Positions 16,669-25,920 of a stretch of 64,000 nucleotides of DNA are shown here, piece after piece. Numbering within the stretch: the stretch's first letter is position 1; each line of letters opens with the position of its first letter. Below the pieces are notes generated by a model, which saw only the letters and a program-made list of their open reading frames with translations, was not told the DNA's origin and did not search any database. This stretch comes from Streptomyces marianii (lineage in GTDB: Bacteria > Actinomycetota > Actinomycetes > Streptomycetales > Streptomycetaceae): the NCBI RefSeq assembly GCF_005795905.1, contig NZ_VAWE01000001.1, forward strand, positions 992,001-1,056,000, in the 5' to 3' direction. Position numbers and translations under genes: made by a program.

Positions 16669-18763
16669 CCACCGTCCCTCGGCCCGCTGCCGCCACCCGC
16701 CTGAAACTGGGCGACTGGATCGAGTGGGAGGAGGAACGCCACCAGGTGATCGGCTTCCTCGACGCCGCCGTACGCCTGCGCTCCCAGGGCGGCTCTTTCC
16801 AGGTCATCGTCACCTCCGAGCTCCTGGCCGACCCCACCTTCCGCACGGCGGACGCCGCCGCTGGCCCTGACGTTCCCGCGCGGGACAACGAGCTGACCCT
16901 CAGCCCGGGCGCCCTACTGGACGGCCTGCCGGACGCGGAGATCGAGCGCGTCACCGAACTGGAAGCCCATCTGCTGGAAGCCACCACCGGCTACCGGTCC
17001 CTGGCCGCGCAAGCAGAAGGCACCGCCGCCCCGCGCCCCGAGTACGACCCCGACCTCCCGCTCCGGCAGCGCATCGCGGCCAAGGCCAAGGAACTCGGCA
17101 TGACCGACCGGCGACTGTGGGACGTCCTCGGCGCCTGGCGCGCCGAAGGACTGTGGGCCCTCGTCGACAAACGCAAGCACAAGCCGTCCAACCCGCTCGC
17201 CGGCGTCGACGCCAGGATCATCGAGGCAATCCTCGACCAGCACACCGCCGAGATCGACGACTCCACCGGAAGCCTCGACCGCTTCCACCGCCGCGTCCAG
17301 AACCGCCTGGACACCAAGCACGGTGCAGGCGCAGTGCAACTGCCCTCCCGGGCCACGTTCCACCGCTACACCCAGCTGCTGCTCAAGGGCCGGCACACCT
17401 TCGGCGCCTCCACCACCCGCCGCACCACCGCCCAGCAACCCGACCGGCTCTTCGGCCACCTGATCGCGCACCGTCCCGGCGAGATCGTCCTGATGGACTC
17501 CACACCGCTCGACATCCGCGCCTGGGACCCGGCCACCGACACCACCCACGGCGTCGAACTCACCGTCGCCCTCGACCTGGCCACCCGCTCGCTGCTGTCC
17601 TGGCGCATCACGCCCGAGTCCACCAACGCCCTCGACGTCGGCCTGCTGCTGATCGACGCCATGACCCCCGAGCCGATGCGGCCCGGCTGGGCCGACCGGC
17701 TCCGCTACGACATGGCCCGCATCCCGCTGCCCCGCAAACTCGACTACCACCAGCGGCTCGCCGACGGAGCCGCCCGCCCCGTGGTCTTCCCCGAAACCCT
17801 GATCATCGACCACGGCAAGCAGTTCGACTCCGACGTCGTACACCGCGCCTGCACCCGCCTCGGCATCAACCTGCAGCTGGGCCGCAAGGGCAAACCCACC
17901 GACAAACCCCACGTCGAGGCAGTCTTCGCCACGATCAACGAGCAGTTCAGCAAGCACGTCGCCGGCTACAAGGGCAACAACGTCGTCCGCCGCGGCAAGA
18001 ACGTCGAACAGACCGCCCGCTGGTCGATCCCCGACCTGGAAGACTTCTTCGCCGAATACGTCGTCTCCGTCTACCAGCGCCGCCACCACGACGGCCTGGT
18101 CATGCCCGGCTTCCCCGACCTGCGGCTGTCTCCGAACGAAGCGTACGCCCTCTGCGTCGCGCGCAGCGGCTACATCGCCTGCCCCACCGACCCCACGCTC
18201 TACTACGAGCTGCTGCCCATCCACTGGCGCACGATCCAGCCCTACGGCATCGAATACCAGTACCTCACCTACGACGCGGACATCCTCTACCGCTACCGCA
18301 AGGCCACCTCCCCCTACCCCGGCGGCAAGTGGCCCATCCGCGTCGACCCCCGCAACGTCCTCCACGCCTACTTCCAGGACCCCGCCGACGGCGCCTGGCA
18401 CGTACTGCGCTGGACCCACGCCGCCGATGACCAGGTGCCGTTCACCGACATCACCCTGCGCGAGGCCGTCCGCATGGTCACCGTCCGCGGCGGCGACCCG
18501 GACAACCAGGACGAGGTCGCGGCCACCCTGCGCGAACTGCAGAACCGCACCGACGCCCCCGAGTCCTGGACAACCACCGACCGCCGCAGGCGAGCCCGGA
18601 GAACGGCCAGGAGACCTCCCGCCCTGCGGCCATCCCACCGCTCAAGGCGGTCCCCGACCCCGATGAGGACGGCGACAGCGAGCCCAGCAGCCGCCGGTTC
18701 GACCTCGGCGACCTCACACCCCTTCCGGTCTGGTCACCCGGCAACGACACGCAGGAAGGCTGA
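16665..18763 (+). CDS. tnsB: TnsB-like DDE transposase with a 3' frameshift
   Basis: ATG 16665 overlaps the tnsA stop. The core is a Mu/TnsB rve-type transposase: D278 (IVLMDSTPLDI), D382 (LIIDHGKQFDSD) and E418 (KPHVEAVFATINEQF), followed by a Mu-C beta-barrel. The frame holds to about 18585 (ESWTTTDRR) and then runs on out of phase into tnsC, stopping only at 19133. In the next frame, 18590-18763 encodes a plausible native tail containing RRFDLGDLTPLPVW and ending TGA 18761-18763, three bases before the tnsC start. One missing base in the run near 18580-18590 explains this. The TnsB tail is the known TnsC-contact segment, so the present protein may be crippled. Confidence 0.82.
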
Positions 18764-18765
18764 CC

Positions 18766-19962
18766 GTGATCCACCCCGGATTCTCCGAACCGCGCACCAA
18801 AGAGGAGTGGCGGGCCTACCTGGCCGCCCTCGCGCACATGCCCGGCCGCCCCGAACTACCCGCCTGGACCGCGTACCAGGCGATGAACGACGCCGAGCGC
18901 GCCGCCTTCAACGAGGCCAGAGACGACTACCACTCGGCCTTCGTCATCCTGCGCACCCCGCCTATGGACCGCATCCACCAGCAGATCACCAAGAAACTCA
19001 AGCTCAACAAGGACGCCCCGGCCGGAGCCCGCCCCGGCATCGTCATCGACGGCCCGCCCACCGTCGGAAAATCCACCCTCGTCAAGACCTTCGCAGCCGA
19101 CTTCGAGACCGGGCTGCGCCGAAAGCACCCTGAACGCTTCGTCCGGGCCGGCGACGACTACGTCCCCGTCGTCTACATCAGCGTCCCGGCCGGAGCCACC
19201 CCCAAAATGCTCTCCGCTGCCATCGCCCAGTACATGAACCTCGAACTGCCCCGCGGCGCAACCAGCACCGACATCACCGGACTGGTCCTCGAGGCACTGC
19301 GCAGGTGCGGCACGCAGCTCGTCATCATCGACGACATCCACTTCCTCGACGTCTCCGTCAAGGACGGCCGCCTGGCCAACGACCACCTGAAGCACCTCGC
19401 CAACTTCTGCGCAGCCACTTTCGTCTACACCGGCGTCGAAGTCCTCAGCTCCGGCCTCTTCCTCGAAGGTGGACACAAGGAACGCGCCACGCAGACCGCC
19501 GGCCGCTTCACCCACTTCGAACTGCGCCGATTCGGCATCGACAGCCTCGCTGCCGCCCGCGAATGGGCCACCGTCGTCACGTCCATGGAGGAGGCGCTCG
19601 CCCTGTTCAAACACAAGCCCGGCACACTCGACTGGGAATACCTCCACGACCGCACGGGCGGCAGCATCAACAGCCTCTCGATCCTCATCAGGGAGGCCGC
19701 CCTCGACGCGGTGGCCACCGGCAGCGAACGCATCACCAAGAAGATCATGAACGAGATCGTGCTGCCCCGCGCGAGCGAAGAGTCCTACCGCAACAAGCGA
19801 AGACGCCGCCGCAACCCGCTCACCGACCAGGCGAGACAGAAGCCAGTTGACGCCGGAGCCGCTTCAGAACCGCGACGAGCGCGAAGCCCCTGGCCGGTTC
19901 CAGGCCCTGGCGAAACAAGCGCCATAGCAAGGAGGGCGAGTCCTCGCGTGGGGCGGGCATAA
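18766..19962 (+). CDS. tnsC: TnsC/TniB-like AAA+ regulator of transposition
   Basis: A 398-residue AAA+ ATPase with Walker A DGPPTVGKSTLVKTF (about residues 95-109), Walker B LVIIDDIHFLD (about 184-194) and a downstream region typical of TniB/TnsC. It would form filaments on DNA, linking TniQ-selected targets to TnsA/B. GTG 18766 is preceded by AGGAAGG and lies three bases after the expected native tnsB stop. The last 40 residues are Arg/Pro-rich and unlike the rest, so the end may have been altered. This is the last gene of the transposition operon; a 170-base gap separates it from convergent cargo. Confidence 0.87.
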   Translation: MIHPGFSEPRTKEEWRAYLAALAHMPGRPELPAWTAYQAMNDAERAAFNEARDDYHSAFVILRTPPMDRIHQQITKKLKLNKDAPAGARPGIVIDGPPTVGKSTLVKTFAADFETGLRRKHPERFVRAGDDYVPVVYISVPAGATPKMLSAAIAQYMNLELPRGATSTDITGLVLEALRRCGTQLVIIDDIHFLDVSVKDGRLANDHLKHLANFCAATFVYTGVEVLSSGLFLEGGHKERATQTAGRFTHFELRRFGIDSLAAAREWATVVTSMEEALALFKHKPGTLDWEYLHDRTGGSINSLSILIREAALDAVATGSERITKKIMNEIVLPRASEESYRNKRRRRRNPLTDQARQKPVDAGAASEPRRARSPWPVPGPGETSAIARRASPRVGRA

Positions 19963-20135
19963 TAGATGCCGGACGCGGTGGGAGGCCCGGGGCAGGGGTT
20001 CCCTCCCGTGCTGCGAGGAACCTCAATCCTGGGGCTCCGAGCATGCTTGGTTAATAGCGCACGAGCGGCTCTGACTCAAGACCACAGCGGTGTGCACGTT
20101 CCGGTCAGCGCGGCTGTCACCCGCCAGCAGGCTCC

Positions 20136-21449
20136 TCAGGCATCCTGGGGTGAGGTTGCTGCAGCCGTTTCTGGCGTCAGCTTCCTCCGCCACGTCGCGA
20201 CGCTGCCCAGGAAGATTACGAGCTGGCCCACTGCGGCGCCCCAGAACAGGAAGCGTGGGCCCTGGGAGGCGATCAGGGCACCGCCGATGGCCAGTCCCAG
20301 AGGTTCCACGCCGAACGACAGGGTGCGGAAGGCGCTGTTGACGCGGCCCTGAAGCTGGTCCGGCGTAGCCGACAGCCGGTAGGTCACCAGGGAAACCGCG
20401 AAGATCGGCCACAGTAGGTTCGTGATCAGGACGCCAGCAGCGAGGAAGATGATCGACGGCGCGGCGGCCATCATGGCCGCCGCGACGGCCCACAGTGCGA
20501 CGGAGCCGAGCGCCAGGGTGCGCAGGCTGATGCGCTCACGCAGCCATGACGCGGCGAAGGCGCTGCCCACCGTGCCGAGACCGACCACGGCAAGGATGAG
20601 GCCGATCAGCCCGGCGTTGATGTCGAGATCCTCGGTGGCTAGGACGATGGTGGCCAGATTGAGCGGCGCCTGAAGAAAGTTGATTAGGGTGACCATCACC
20701 ATGAGCAGGCGCAGCAGGCGCTGCCGCCAGAGAAACGACATCCCTTCCTTGAGATCGGCCATCACTGAGCGCTGTTCGTCGACCGGCCGGTCCTCCTGGA
20801 ACGACTTGCGTACGAACAGAAGCGACGCCCCCGAGAGCAGGTAGGTGACGGCGTCGACGGCGTAGCTGTAGACGGCGCCGAGCGTGGAGTTCCTCGCCAG
20901 GCCGATGAAAGCACCGGAGAGGGCGGATCCGCCGACGCCGGCTGCGGAGTCGGCCACCTCGTTGAGGGCGTTGGCAGAGGCCAACTGCTCCTCGGGGACC
21001 AGCTTCGACAGGGCGGACAGGTGGGAGACGGCTGAGAAGACGTGTCCGACGCCCTCCAGAAATGCGACCGCGGCCAGGTGCGCAATTGTCAGGCTGTCGA
21101 AGGCGTAGGCAACGGGGATCGTCGCCAGCGCGGCGAAACGGCCCAGGTCGGCGACGATCATGACGCGGCGGCGGTCCCAGCGGTCGATGAACACGCCGGC
21201 CAGGAGGTTCAGCAGCAGGTAGGGGGCGAGCCGGGCGGCTCCTACGAGGCCAGCCATGGTAGGGGAGCCGGAGAGGCCAAGCGCGAGGATCGGCACAGCC
21301 AGGTTGGACAGCGCCGTGCCTACCGATGAGACAGTGAACCCGCCCCAGACGATCATGAAGTCGCGGTTCGTCAGCAGCCCGCGCCAACGGCGCTTGGGCG
21401 TCGCGGTTGACGCCGGCTCCGTTACCGACGTGGTGTCCTCTGTTGCCAT
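20136..21449 (-). CDS. MFS exporter of the cargo cluster
   Basis: A 12-helix major facilitator of the drug-efflux kind (about 437 residues from ATG 21449; an upstream in-frame ATG at 21506 would add 19 polar residues). The first cytoplasmic loop reads VFIDRWDRRRVM, a typical D-x2-R-R-x A-motif variant. It is the last gene of a three-gene minus-strand unit with the aminotransferase and flavin oxidase, so it most likely exports the product and gives self-resistance. It is not closely similar to the MFS half of the fusion at 5733. Confidence 0.82.
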   Translation of the reverse strand: MATEDTTSVTEPASTATPKRRWRGLLTNRDFMIVWGGFTVSSVGTALSNLAVPILALGLSGSPTMAGLVGAARLAPYLLLNLLAGVFIDRWDRRRVMIVADLGRFAALATIPVAYAFDSLTIAHLAAVAFLEGVGHVFSAVSHLSALSKLVPEEQLASANALNEVADSAAGVGGSALSGAFIGLARNSTLGAVYSYAVDAVTYLLSGASLLFVRKSFQEDRPVDEQRSVMADLKEGMSFLWRQRLLRLLMVMVTLINFLQAPLNLATIVLATEDLDINAGLIGLILAVVGLGTVGSAFAASWLRERISLRTLALGSVALWAVAAAMMAAAPSIIFLAAGVLITNLLWPIFAVSLVTYRLSATPDQLQGRVNSAFRTLSFGVEPLGLAIGGALIASQGPRFLFWGAAVGQLVIFLGSVATWRRKLTPETAAATSPQDA

Positions 21450-21509
21450 GGTTACGTCCGTCCGTTCCTCGTTCTTCTGTCGCAGCGCGCCCCGGCACGC
21501 CCCCACGCG

Positions 21510-22904
21510 TCAGGCATGATTCGTCAGGAAGCTGCGCAATGCCTCGATCTGAGCCTCGAAAACTGGTCGGTCGCTGGCACAGGTGATCCGCAGCCAGTGG
21601 GCACTAGCGGGACTCCTGGCTGCGGCCAGCTCCGTGTCAGCGGTGAAGCAGGCCAAGGGGAAACAGGAGACACGACTCTCGTCGTAGAGGCCCTGTCCGA
21701 AGGTGAGGGGGTCGGCGTCCGGGCCAGGTATGCAGGCGAGGTAGTTGAAGCCGGCGTGGAGCGGTGTCGCGGCGAGCTGCCACGGTGAGAGCGTCTCCTG
21801 GGCGAGCCGCCTGTTGTCGGCGATGGTCTGGTACATGTCTCGCAGCTCCAACCGGTACTCCTCGACCTCTGAGGCGTCGCTTACGGCCAGTAGCTCGCGG
21901 GAGGCGTCATTGAGGCCCTTGAAACGCTGCCATAGGGTTTCCGAGACGCCTCCTGCCCCGAGCTGCTCTCGCCGCAGGTGCGCGGAGTAGGCGAGGTCGC
22001 GGGCGATACCCGAAACGGCGACGAGGGGCGGACATCCGCCGAAGCGCTGGTTCTCGATGAAGTCGACGAACTCCATGGAGCCCATGGCGTAGCCGAAGCG
22101 TAGGCCGCTGACCGCCCGTCGTTTCGCCAGCCCGTCGACCACCAGAGTCCGGTCCCAGTAGTCGTGCCGGTCCAGTGCCGCACCGTAGTTGAGCACCTGG
22201 ATGTCCGGGTGGGCCGCGAAATCGGCACTGACCTTGTCGAGTACGAGGTGTGCACTTCGCTGCTTGAGGATGCCGACGATTTCTTCGAATTCCGCATCCG
22301 AATGCTGCTCACCGGAGGGGTTGTTGGGCTCGGTGAGGAACAGCACGGTGGCGCCGGAGGCGTCGAGTGCCGCGTCAATCTCCGCCGGATTCGGCAAGAA
22401 GACTCCTTCCCGGTCCGTGAACACCTCGCGGAACGTCAGACCTGCCGAGAGTATGGTCTGGTGGACGATGGAGTACTGGGGTCCTGCAACCAGCACCTTT
22501 TCCGCTCCGCGGGCCCGGTGGAGAAAGTCGAAGGCGAGCCGTACGCCTTCGGCCGCGCCGACGGTCAGCGCGGTGTCGACGGGCGCGTCTAGGGGGCTTC
22601 CTTTGAGGCTCTCCTCGTAGGCCAGGGCGCCGCTGCGGAGGATGGACTCGCCAAGGGGACCGCAGTAGCAGTTGATGTACTTCCAGTCGCGCGCGTCCTC
22701 GGCGATGCTGCGAAGGATCACCGATGGCGGGCGCAGAAAGTTCACACCGGACGAGATCATGTGGACGGTGCCGCCCTGATAGCTGGAGTAGTCCACCGTG
22801 TTGTGGTGGATCTCGAGCTGGTGGATCAGCGAATCGTTCCACGAGATCTCGGCGACCTCCTGTCCGACCCGGGCAGATACGGACGGCGGGTGGTTCGTGA
22901 CCAT
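21510..22904 (-). CDS. PLP-dependent aminotransferase-fold enzyme (class I/II)
   Basis: A 464-residue fold-type I PLP enzyme. Visible are EPNNPSGEQ (NPSG cofactor-binding loop), LVLDKVSADF where most relatives have DExY, and the Schiff-base lysine region VDGLAKRRAVSGLRFGYAMGS (Lys followed by the conserved G-x-R-x-GY). It lies between the exporter and the flavin oxidase on the minus strand. Possible roles are transamination of a lysine-derived aldehyde or an elimination/cyclisation on a hydroxylated amino acid. The sequence does not decide between them. Confidence 0.75.
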   Translation of the reverse strand: MVTNHPPSVSARVGQEVAEISWNDSLIHQLEIHHNTVDYSSYQGGTVHMISSGVNFLRPPSVILRSIAEDARDWKYINCYCGPLGESILRSGALAYEESLKGSPLDAPVDTALTVGAAEGVRLAFDFLHRARGAEKVLVAGPQYSIVHQTILSAGLTFREVFTDREGVFLPNPAEIDAALDASGATVLFLTEPNNPSGEQHSDAEFEEIVGILKQRSAHLVLDKVSADFAAHPDIQVLNYGAALDRHDYWDRTLVVDGLAKRRAVSGLRFGYAMGSMEFVDFIENQRFGGCPPLVAVSGIARDLAYSAHLRREQLGAGGVSETLWQRFKGLNDASRELLAVSDASEVEEYRLELRDMYQTIADNRRLAQETLSPWQLAATPLHAGFNYLACIPGPDADPLTFGQGLYDESRVSCFPLACFTADTELAAARSPASAHWLRITCASDRPVFEAQIEALRSFLTNHA

Positions 22905-23003
22905 GCTTGTCGAAGCCTCTATCCCGTGTGTGTACCGGTCAAGAACGAGGGGGCCGGGCCTGCTCCAGCATCAGCACGAGGGCAGGGGCCCGACCTTGTC
23001 GCG

Positions 23004-24041
23004 TCAGCGTGCGACTAGGTCAGCGACGGCAGCGGCCATCGCGGGGGCGAAGCGGTAGCCCGAGCCACTAGAGGCGCCGGCGAAGACGAGCCGTTCCGCC
23101 GAGTCAAGGGCCTGAACCAGCGGCGCGCCGTCCGGGCTGTATGCGTCACAGAAGACCCGGCCAGCCGTCGCGGCTGCCTGTAGGCGCGGTGCGTACCGGT
23201 GGAGCAGCTCGCGGGCCTCGGCCACGTTTCGGCTCGACAGACTGGCGGAAACCGTGTCGGGGCTGACGTCCCACTCCTGGCAGGTGTAGCTGAACAGCCA
23301 GAACCCGCGCTGCACCATGGGAAGGAGGAAGGCGTCCTCATCGTCGAAGACGAGTACAGGGTCTTCTTCGGTGGGCCGCTGGTCGATGTGGAGCGCGACG
23401 ATCTTCTTCACCCGCGCGCCGAGCGGGGCCACCAGCTCCCTCCACGGGCCCATGTGCAACCAGGGGCCTGGTGCGAGGACCACACGGTCGGCACGGACCG
23501 TCCCGCCTGTACTGAGCCGTAGCGTGTAGCTGTCGCCGTTGGATGACAGGCCAACGACCGCTACGCCCTCCCGGAGTTCGACGCGGTCGCGCAGCTGTCC
23601 TGCGAGGAGGCGGGTGAGCGCCGGGACGTCGGCGTAGTGGCAGCCGGTGCCGTGCCATACGGCGGAGTCCGCCGGAACGTTCACGAGAGGATGGGTGCCG
23701 TCGCTTCTGACGAGACAGGCGTGATCCAGGTACTTCTCCGACAACGCCGTGGCGCGGGCTTCGCGGGCGACGACCGACACATCGACAGGGAAGATGGGCA
23801 AGGACGGGTGATCCATGAGCAGCCGCGCGTAGTACTCATGGCTGTATGCGGCGAAGGCACGGGCGCGCGGTGTGGCGCCGCGGGGAAAATGGAGCCCCGC
23901 GGAGCGTCGGCTGGCACCGCCGGCCAGATCGCCAGCCTCGACCACCATGATCGACTGGGTGGGAGTGCGAGCGGCCAATTCACGGGCCGTCAGGATTCCG
24001 GTAATTCCGGCCCCGACAACAGCCACGTCCACGTGCTTCAT
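23004..24041 (-). CDS. DAO-family FAD oxidoreductase, probable hydrazine-releasing oxidase
   Basis: A 345-residue glycine/D-amino-acid-oxidase-type flavoprotein with N-terminal dinucleotide motif VVGAGITG (residues 8-15), the GGASRRSAGL segment and a C-terminal FAD-contact region GASSGSGYRFAPAMA. In characterised hydrazine pathways (s56-p1 Spb39, triacsin) a DAO-type enzyme oxidatively cleaves N6-(carboxymethylamino)lysine to release hydrazinoacetate and the lysine semialdehyde. The lysine N-oxygenase, cupin and MetRS-like genes in the same cluster make that role the best guess; a generic amine oxidase is the alternative. First gene of the minus-strand unit, below a divergent promoter region. 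Confidence 0.78.
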   Translation of the reverse strand: MKHVDVAVVGAGITGILTARELAARTPTQSIMVVEAGDLAGGASRRSAGLHFPRGATPRARAFAAYSHEYYARLLMDHPSLPIFPVDVSVVAREARATALSEKYLDHACLVRSDGTHPLVNVPADSAVWHGTGCHYADVPALTRLLAGQLRDRVELREGVAVVGLSSNGDSYTLRLSTGGTVRADRVVLAPGPWLHMGPWRELVAPLGARVKKIVALHIDQRPTEEDPVLVFDDEDAFLLPMVQRGFWLFSYTCQEWDVSPDTVSASLSSRNVAEARELLHRYAPRLQAAATAGRVFCDAYSPDGAPLVQALDSAERLVFAGASSGSGYRFAPAMAAAVADLVAR

Positions 24042-24263
24042 GAGCGGGTAGCGGTGCCGATCCCCGTTCTAGGGTCTCTTCTTCTCGTCGTACTTGAAGT
24101 GTGCGTAACGGAGCCGCGCCTACCATTTTTTGGATGGGTTGCGAACTTCACTGATACCCCCGTGGTTTTCGGGCCTGCGAGACTGATCCGATTCGGACCT
24201 GATCCAGGCCTCTCCTTGCTCTTGCGGGATCGCCGTGAATGACTCTTGATGTTGATCCAAATG

Positions 24264-24292
24264 ATTCAACTACATGAAATCTGACGTGTCAA
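24264..24292 (-). promoter_or_regulatory. Candidate promoter for the flavin oxidase unit
   Basis: Read on the minus strand, TTGACA (24287-24292) is followed after 17 bases by TTGAAT (24264-24269). The -35 is a perfect match to the vegetative consensus; the -10 matches four of six. It lies about 220 bases upstream of the gene starting at 24041, in a locally AT-richer segment. Confidence 0.5.
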
Positions 24293-24389
24293 CGGAGATC
24301 GTCTAGGGACGCCGGTTGGCCAGATTGACGCCCTCATGGACGGGTAAACCTGCATGAAACCGGTCATACAGTGTGGCGCAAAGCGGGGG

Positions 24390-24417
24390 TTGACAGTGAC
24401 TGGCCGTGACGTAGGGT
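24390..24417 (+). promoter_or_regulatory. Candidate promoter for the main biosynthetic operon
   Basis: TTGACA (24390-24395), a 16-base spacer and TAGGGT (24412-24417) form a good HrdB-type promoter, implying a leader of about 270 bases before GTG 24693. The intergenic region 24042-24692 contains this promoter, the divergent one and a small hairpin. The short ORFs in it show no coding character. Confidence 0.55.
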
Positions 24418-24553
24418 TTAGTCGTCCGGACCTTCGCGATGCGGTAAATCCCGCTCCGGATATCGATGACTACCCGAGCAGTGTGACCATGTCGGGCCTC
24501 ATTCGCTGCGACTCTCACTCTCGGGTCCGCATATTTGCCGGCATCGGTTGACA

Positions 24554-24570
24554 GGGTGCTTCTGGCACCC
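24554..24570 (+). promoter_or_regulatory. Small hairpin in the operon leader
   Basis: A perfect six-base stem GGGTGC/GCACCC with loop TTCTG, preceded by TTGACA at 24548. It could be an attenuator element, an RNA-stability stem or an operator. No run of T residues follows, so a simple intrinsic terminator is unlikely. Confidence 0.3.
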
Positions 24571-24692
24571 GTGCCTGGATGCGTTCAAGATTTTCGATCG
24601 GCAATCGTCTATGTATCCGCCACCCTATGAGATCCAGACCTGACCGCTCTGGATGGGCATGCGGTACGGCGCTTGCGAGGGAGGAAGGTGCA

Positions 24693-25838
24693 GTGCGCGG
24701 AACGCTGATCAATCCGACCATCAGTGACCGAAGCGTCGACTGGATGGTGTGCGACTGGGACCTGGCGGAACTCGACCAGAAACTCGTCTGGCAGGCCGGC
24801 CTGGCGGCCGCCCGGGTACGGGCCTCGGGCGAATCCACCGATGCTCTCAAGCTGCTCGTCAACGGCTCGTTCGTCGCGGACCCGGCCGCTTGGCCGGGCG
24901 GGACCGGTGCCACGGAGACCCCCTGGGAGTGGCTCGACCGTGCCGTACGGTCTGTGGAGGGCAAGGCGGACGCCGTCCTCTACTACGCGCGCGGTCTGCA
25001 GGAGTACCACCGCGGGCTCTTCGAGGTACTCGTCGGCGGGCTCGCGCCCCTGCTCACCGCTGTGGGCCTGCCACGCGGATACATCGAGTCGGAACTGTTC
25101 CTCGGTCGCTACTCGGCCACGCCCGGCGGAATCCACCGCGAAGGGTGCACCAACCTGCACATGGTGCTTCAGGGCAAGAAGGTGATGCACCTCTGGAACA
25201 CCAGCGACTTCATCCCCGAGGGCACCAGCGTGCGAGCCGACACCGACCCGCTGGGCAACGTCGAGGAGGAGTATCTGCCCGATCTCGACGTGGCCGATGT
25301 CGAGCACCTGACCACGACCACCCTCCGCCCGGGCGCCGGGCAGGCCATGTTCTGGCGCAGCGGCATCTGGCACGTCGGCGACACCCCAGAGCCCTCGCTC
25401 TCCTTCAACGTCGCCATGTACACCGGCAGTTTCAACAACCCCAGGCCGTGGACCGCTGTCCCCGTCGGAACGGACGGACAGCTGCGCCGCGAGTGGTTGG
25501 CCGAGTACCGCGAGTTCGCAGGCCTCGCCGAGACCGACGCCGAGGCGCTGGCCCTCGCATCGGCGATCGGCATGCGCGGCATCGCCCCGCAGGACCCGGA
25601 GCCGCAGGAGACCCCGGCGGCGATCCGTCGCCTGACGCCCGCCCCGCTGCTGTGGACACACGACGATGGCGCCCTGCTGATCGCCACCCACGGAGCGGTG
25701 CGCCGGTTTCCCGCCGAAACCCTCGACTGGCTCGTCGGCTTGGTCGGCTGCTCCGTGGACGAGGTCAGGGAGGTACCCACCGAAGCCGGGGACCTGGCCC
25801 GCTGGCTCACTTGGCAGTCGTTCGCCGACGCGGTCTGA
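24693..25838 (+). CDS. JmjC/cupin-fold Fe(II)/2-oxoglutarate oxygenase
   Basis: The start is GTG 24693, with GAGGGAGGAAGG just upstream; an ATG at 24579 lies in the leader. A 381-residue protein of the JmjC/ROXA-like type. Metal ligands are visible as H148-R-E150 (GGIHREGCTN) and H227 (GIWHVGD), with K in GKKVMHLW placed for 2-oxoglutarate. The C-terminal 100 residues resemble the winged-helix tail of ribosomal-oxygenase relatives. It is the first gene of the long plus-strand operon. By cluster logic it could hydroxylate lysine or beta-lysine, for example at C5 as in negamycin, but this is inference. Confidence 0.78.
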   Translation: MRGTLINPTISDRSVDWMVCDWDLAELDQKLVWQAGLAAARVRASGESTDALKLLVNGSFVADPAAWPGGTGATETPWEWLDRAVRSVEGKADAVLYYARGLQEYHRGLFEVLVGGLAPLLTAVGLPRGYIESELFLGRYSATPGGIHREGCTNLHMVLQGKKVMHLWNTSDFIPEGTSVRADTDPLGNVEEEYLPDLDVADVEHLTTTTLRPGAGQAMFWRSGIWHVGDTPEPSLSFNVAMYTGSFNNPRPWTAVPVGTDGQLRREWLAEYREFAGLAETDAEALALASAIGMRGIAPQDPEPQETPAAIRRLTPAPLLWTHDDGALLIATHGAVRRFPAETLDWLVGLVGCSVDEVREVPTEAGDLARWLTWQSFADAV

Positions 25839-25920
25839 CATCGCGACGCTCGATGCCCCGGCTGGGCCTGCCGGCACCTGGCCGACCCGAGCCCACCATT
25901 CAGGACGGAAAGGACTTGGC

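Noticed and set aside
18764..19133. TnsB extending to 19133 as a longer protein
   Set aside because: The extra residues are Arg/Pro-rich out-of-frame tnsC sequence; the neighbouring frame gives a sensible tail and a stop just before tnsC.
13461..20136. CRISPR array or Cas genes associated with tniQ-tnsABC (a CAST)
   Set aside because: No regularly spaced direct repeats of CRISPR type and no Cas-like ORF are present around the transposition genes; the 32-bp repeats at the left end number only two and lie at the transposon terminus.
24303..24518. Minus-strand 71-codon ORF in the divergent promoter region
   Set aside because: No Shine-Dalgarno and no recognisable domain, and the region carries consensus promoters on both strands.
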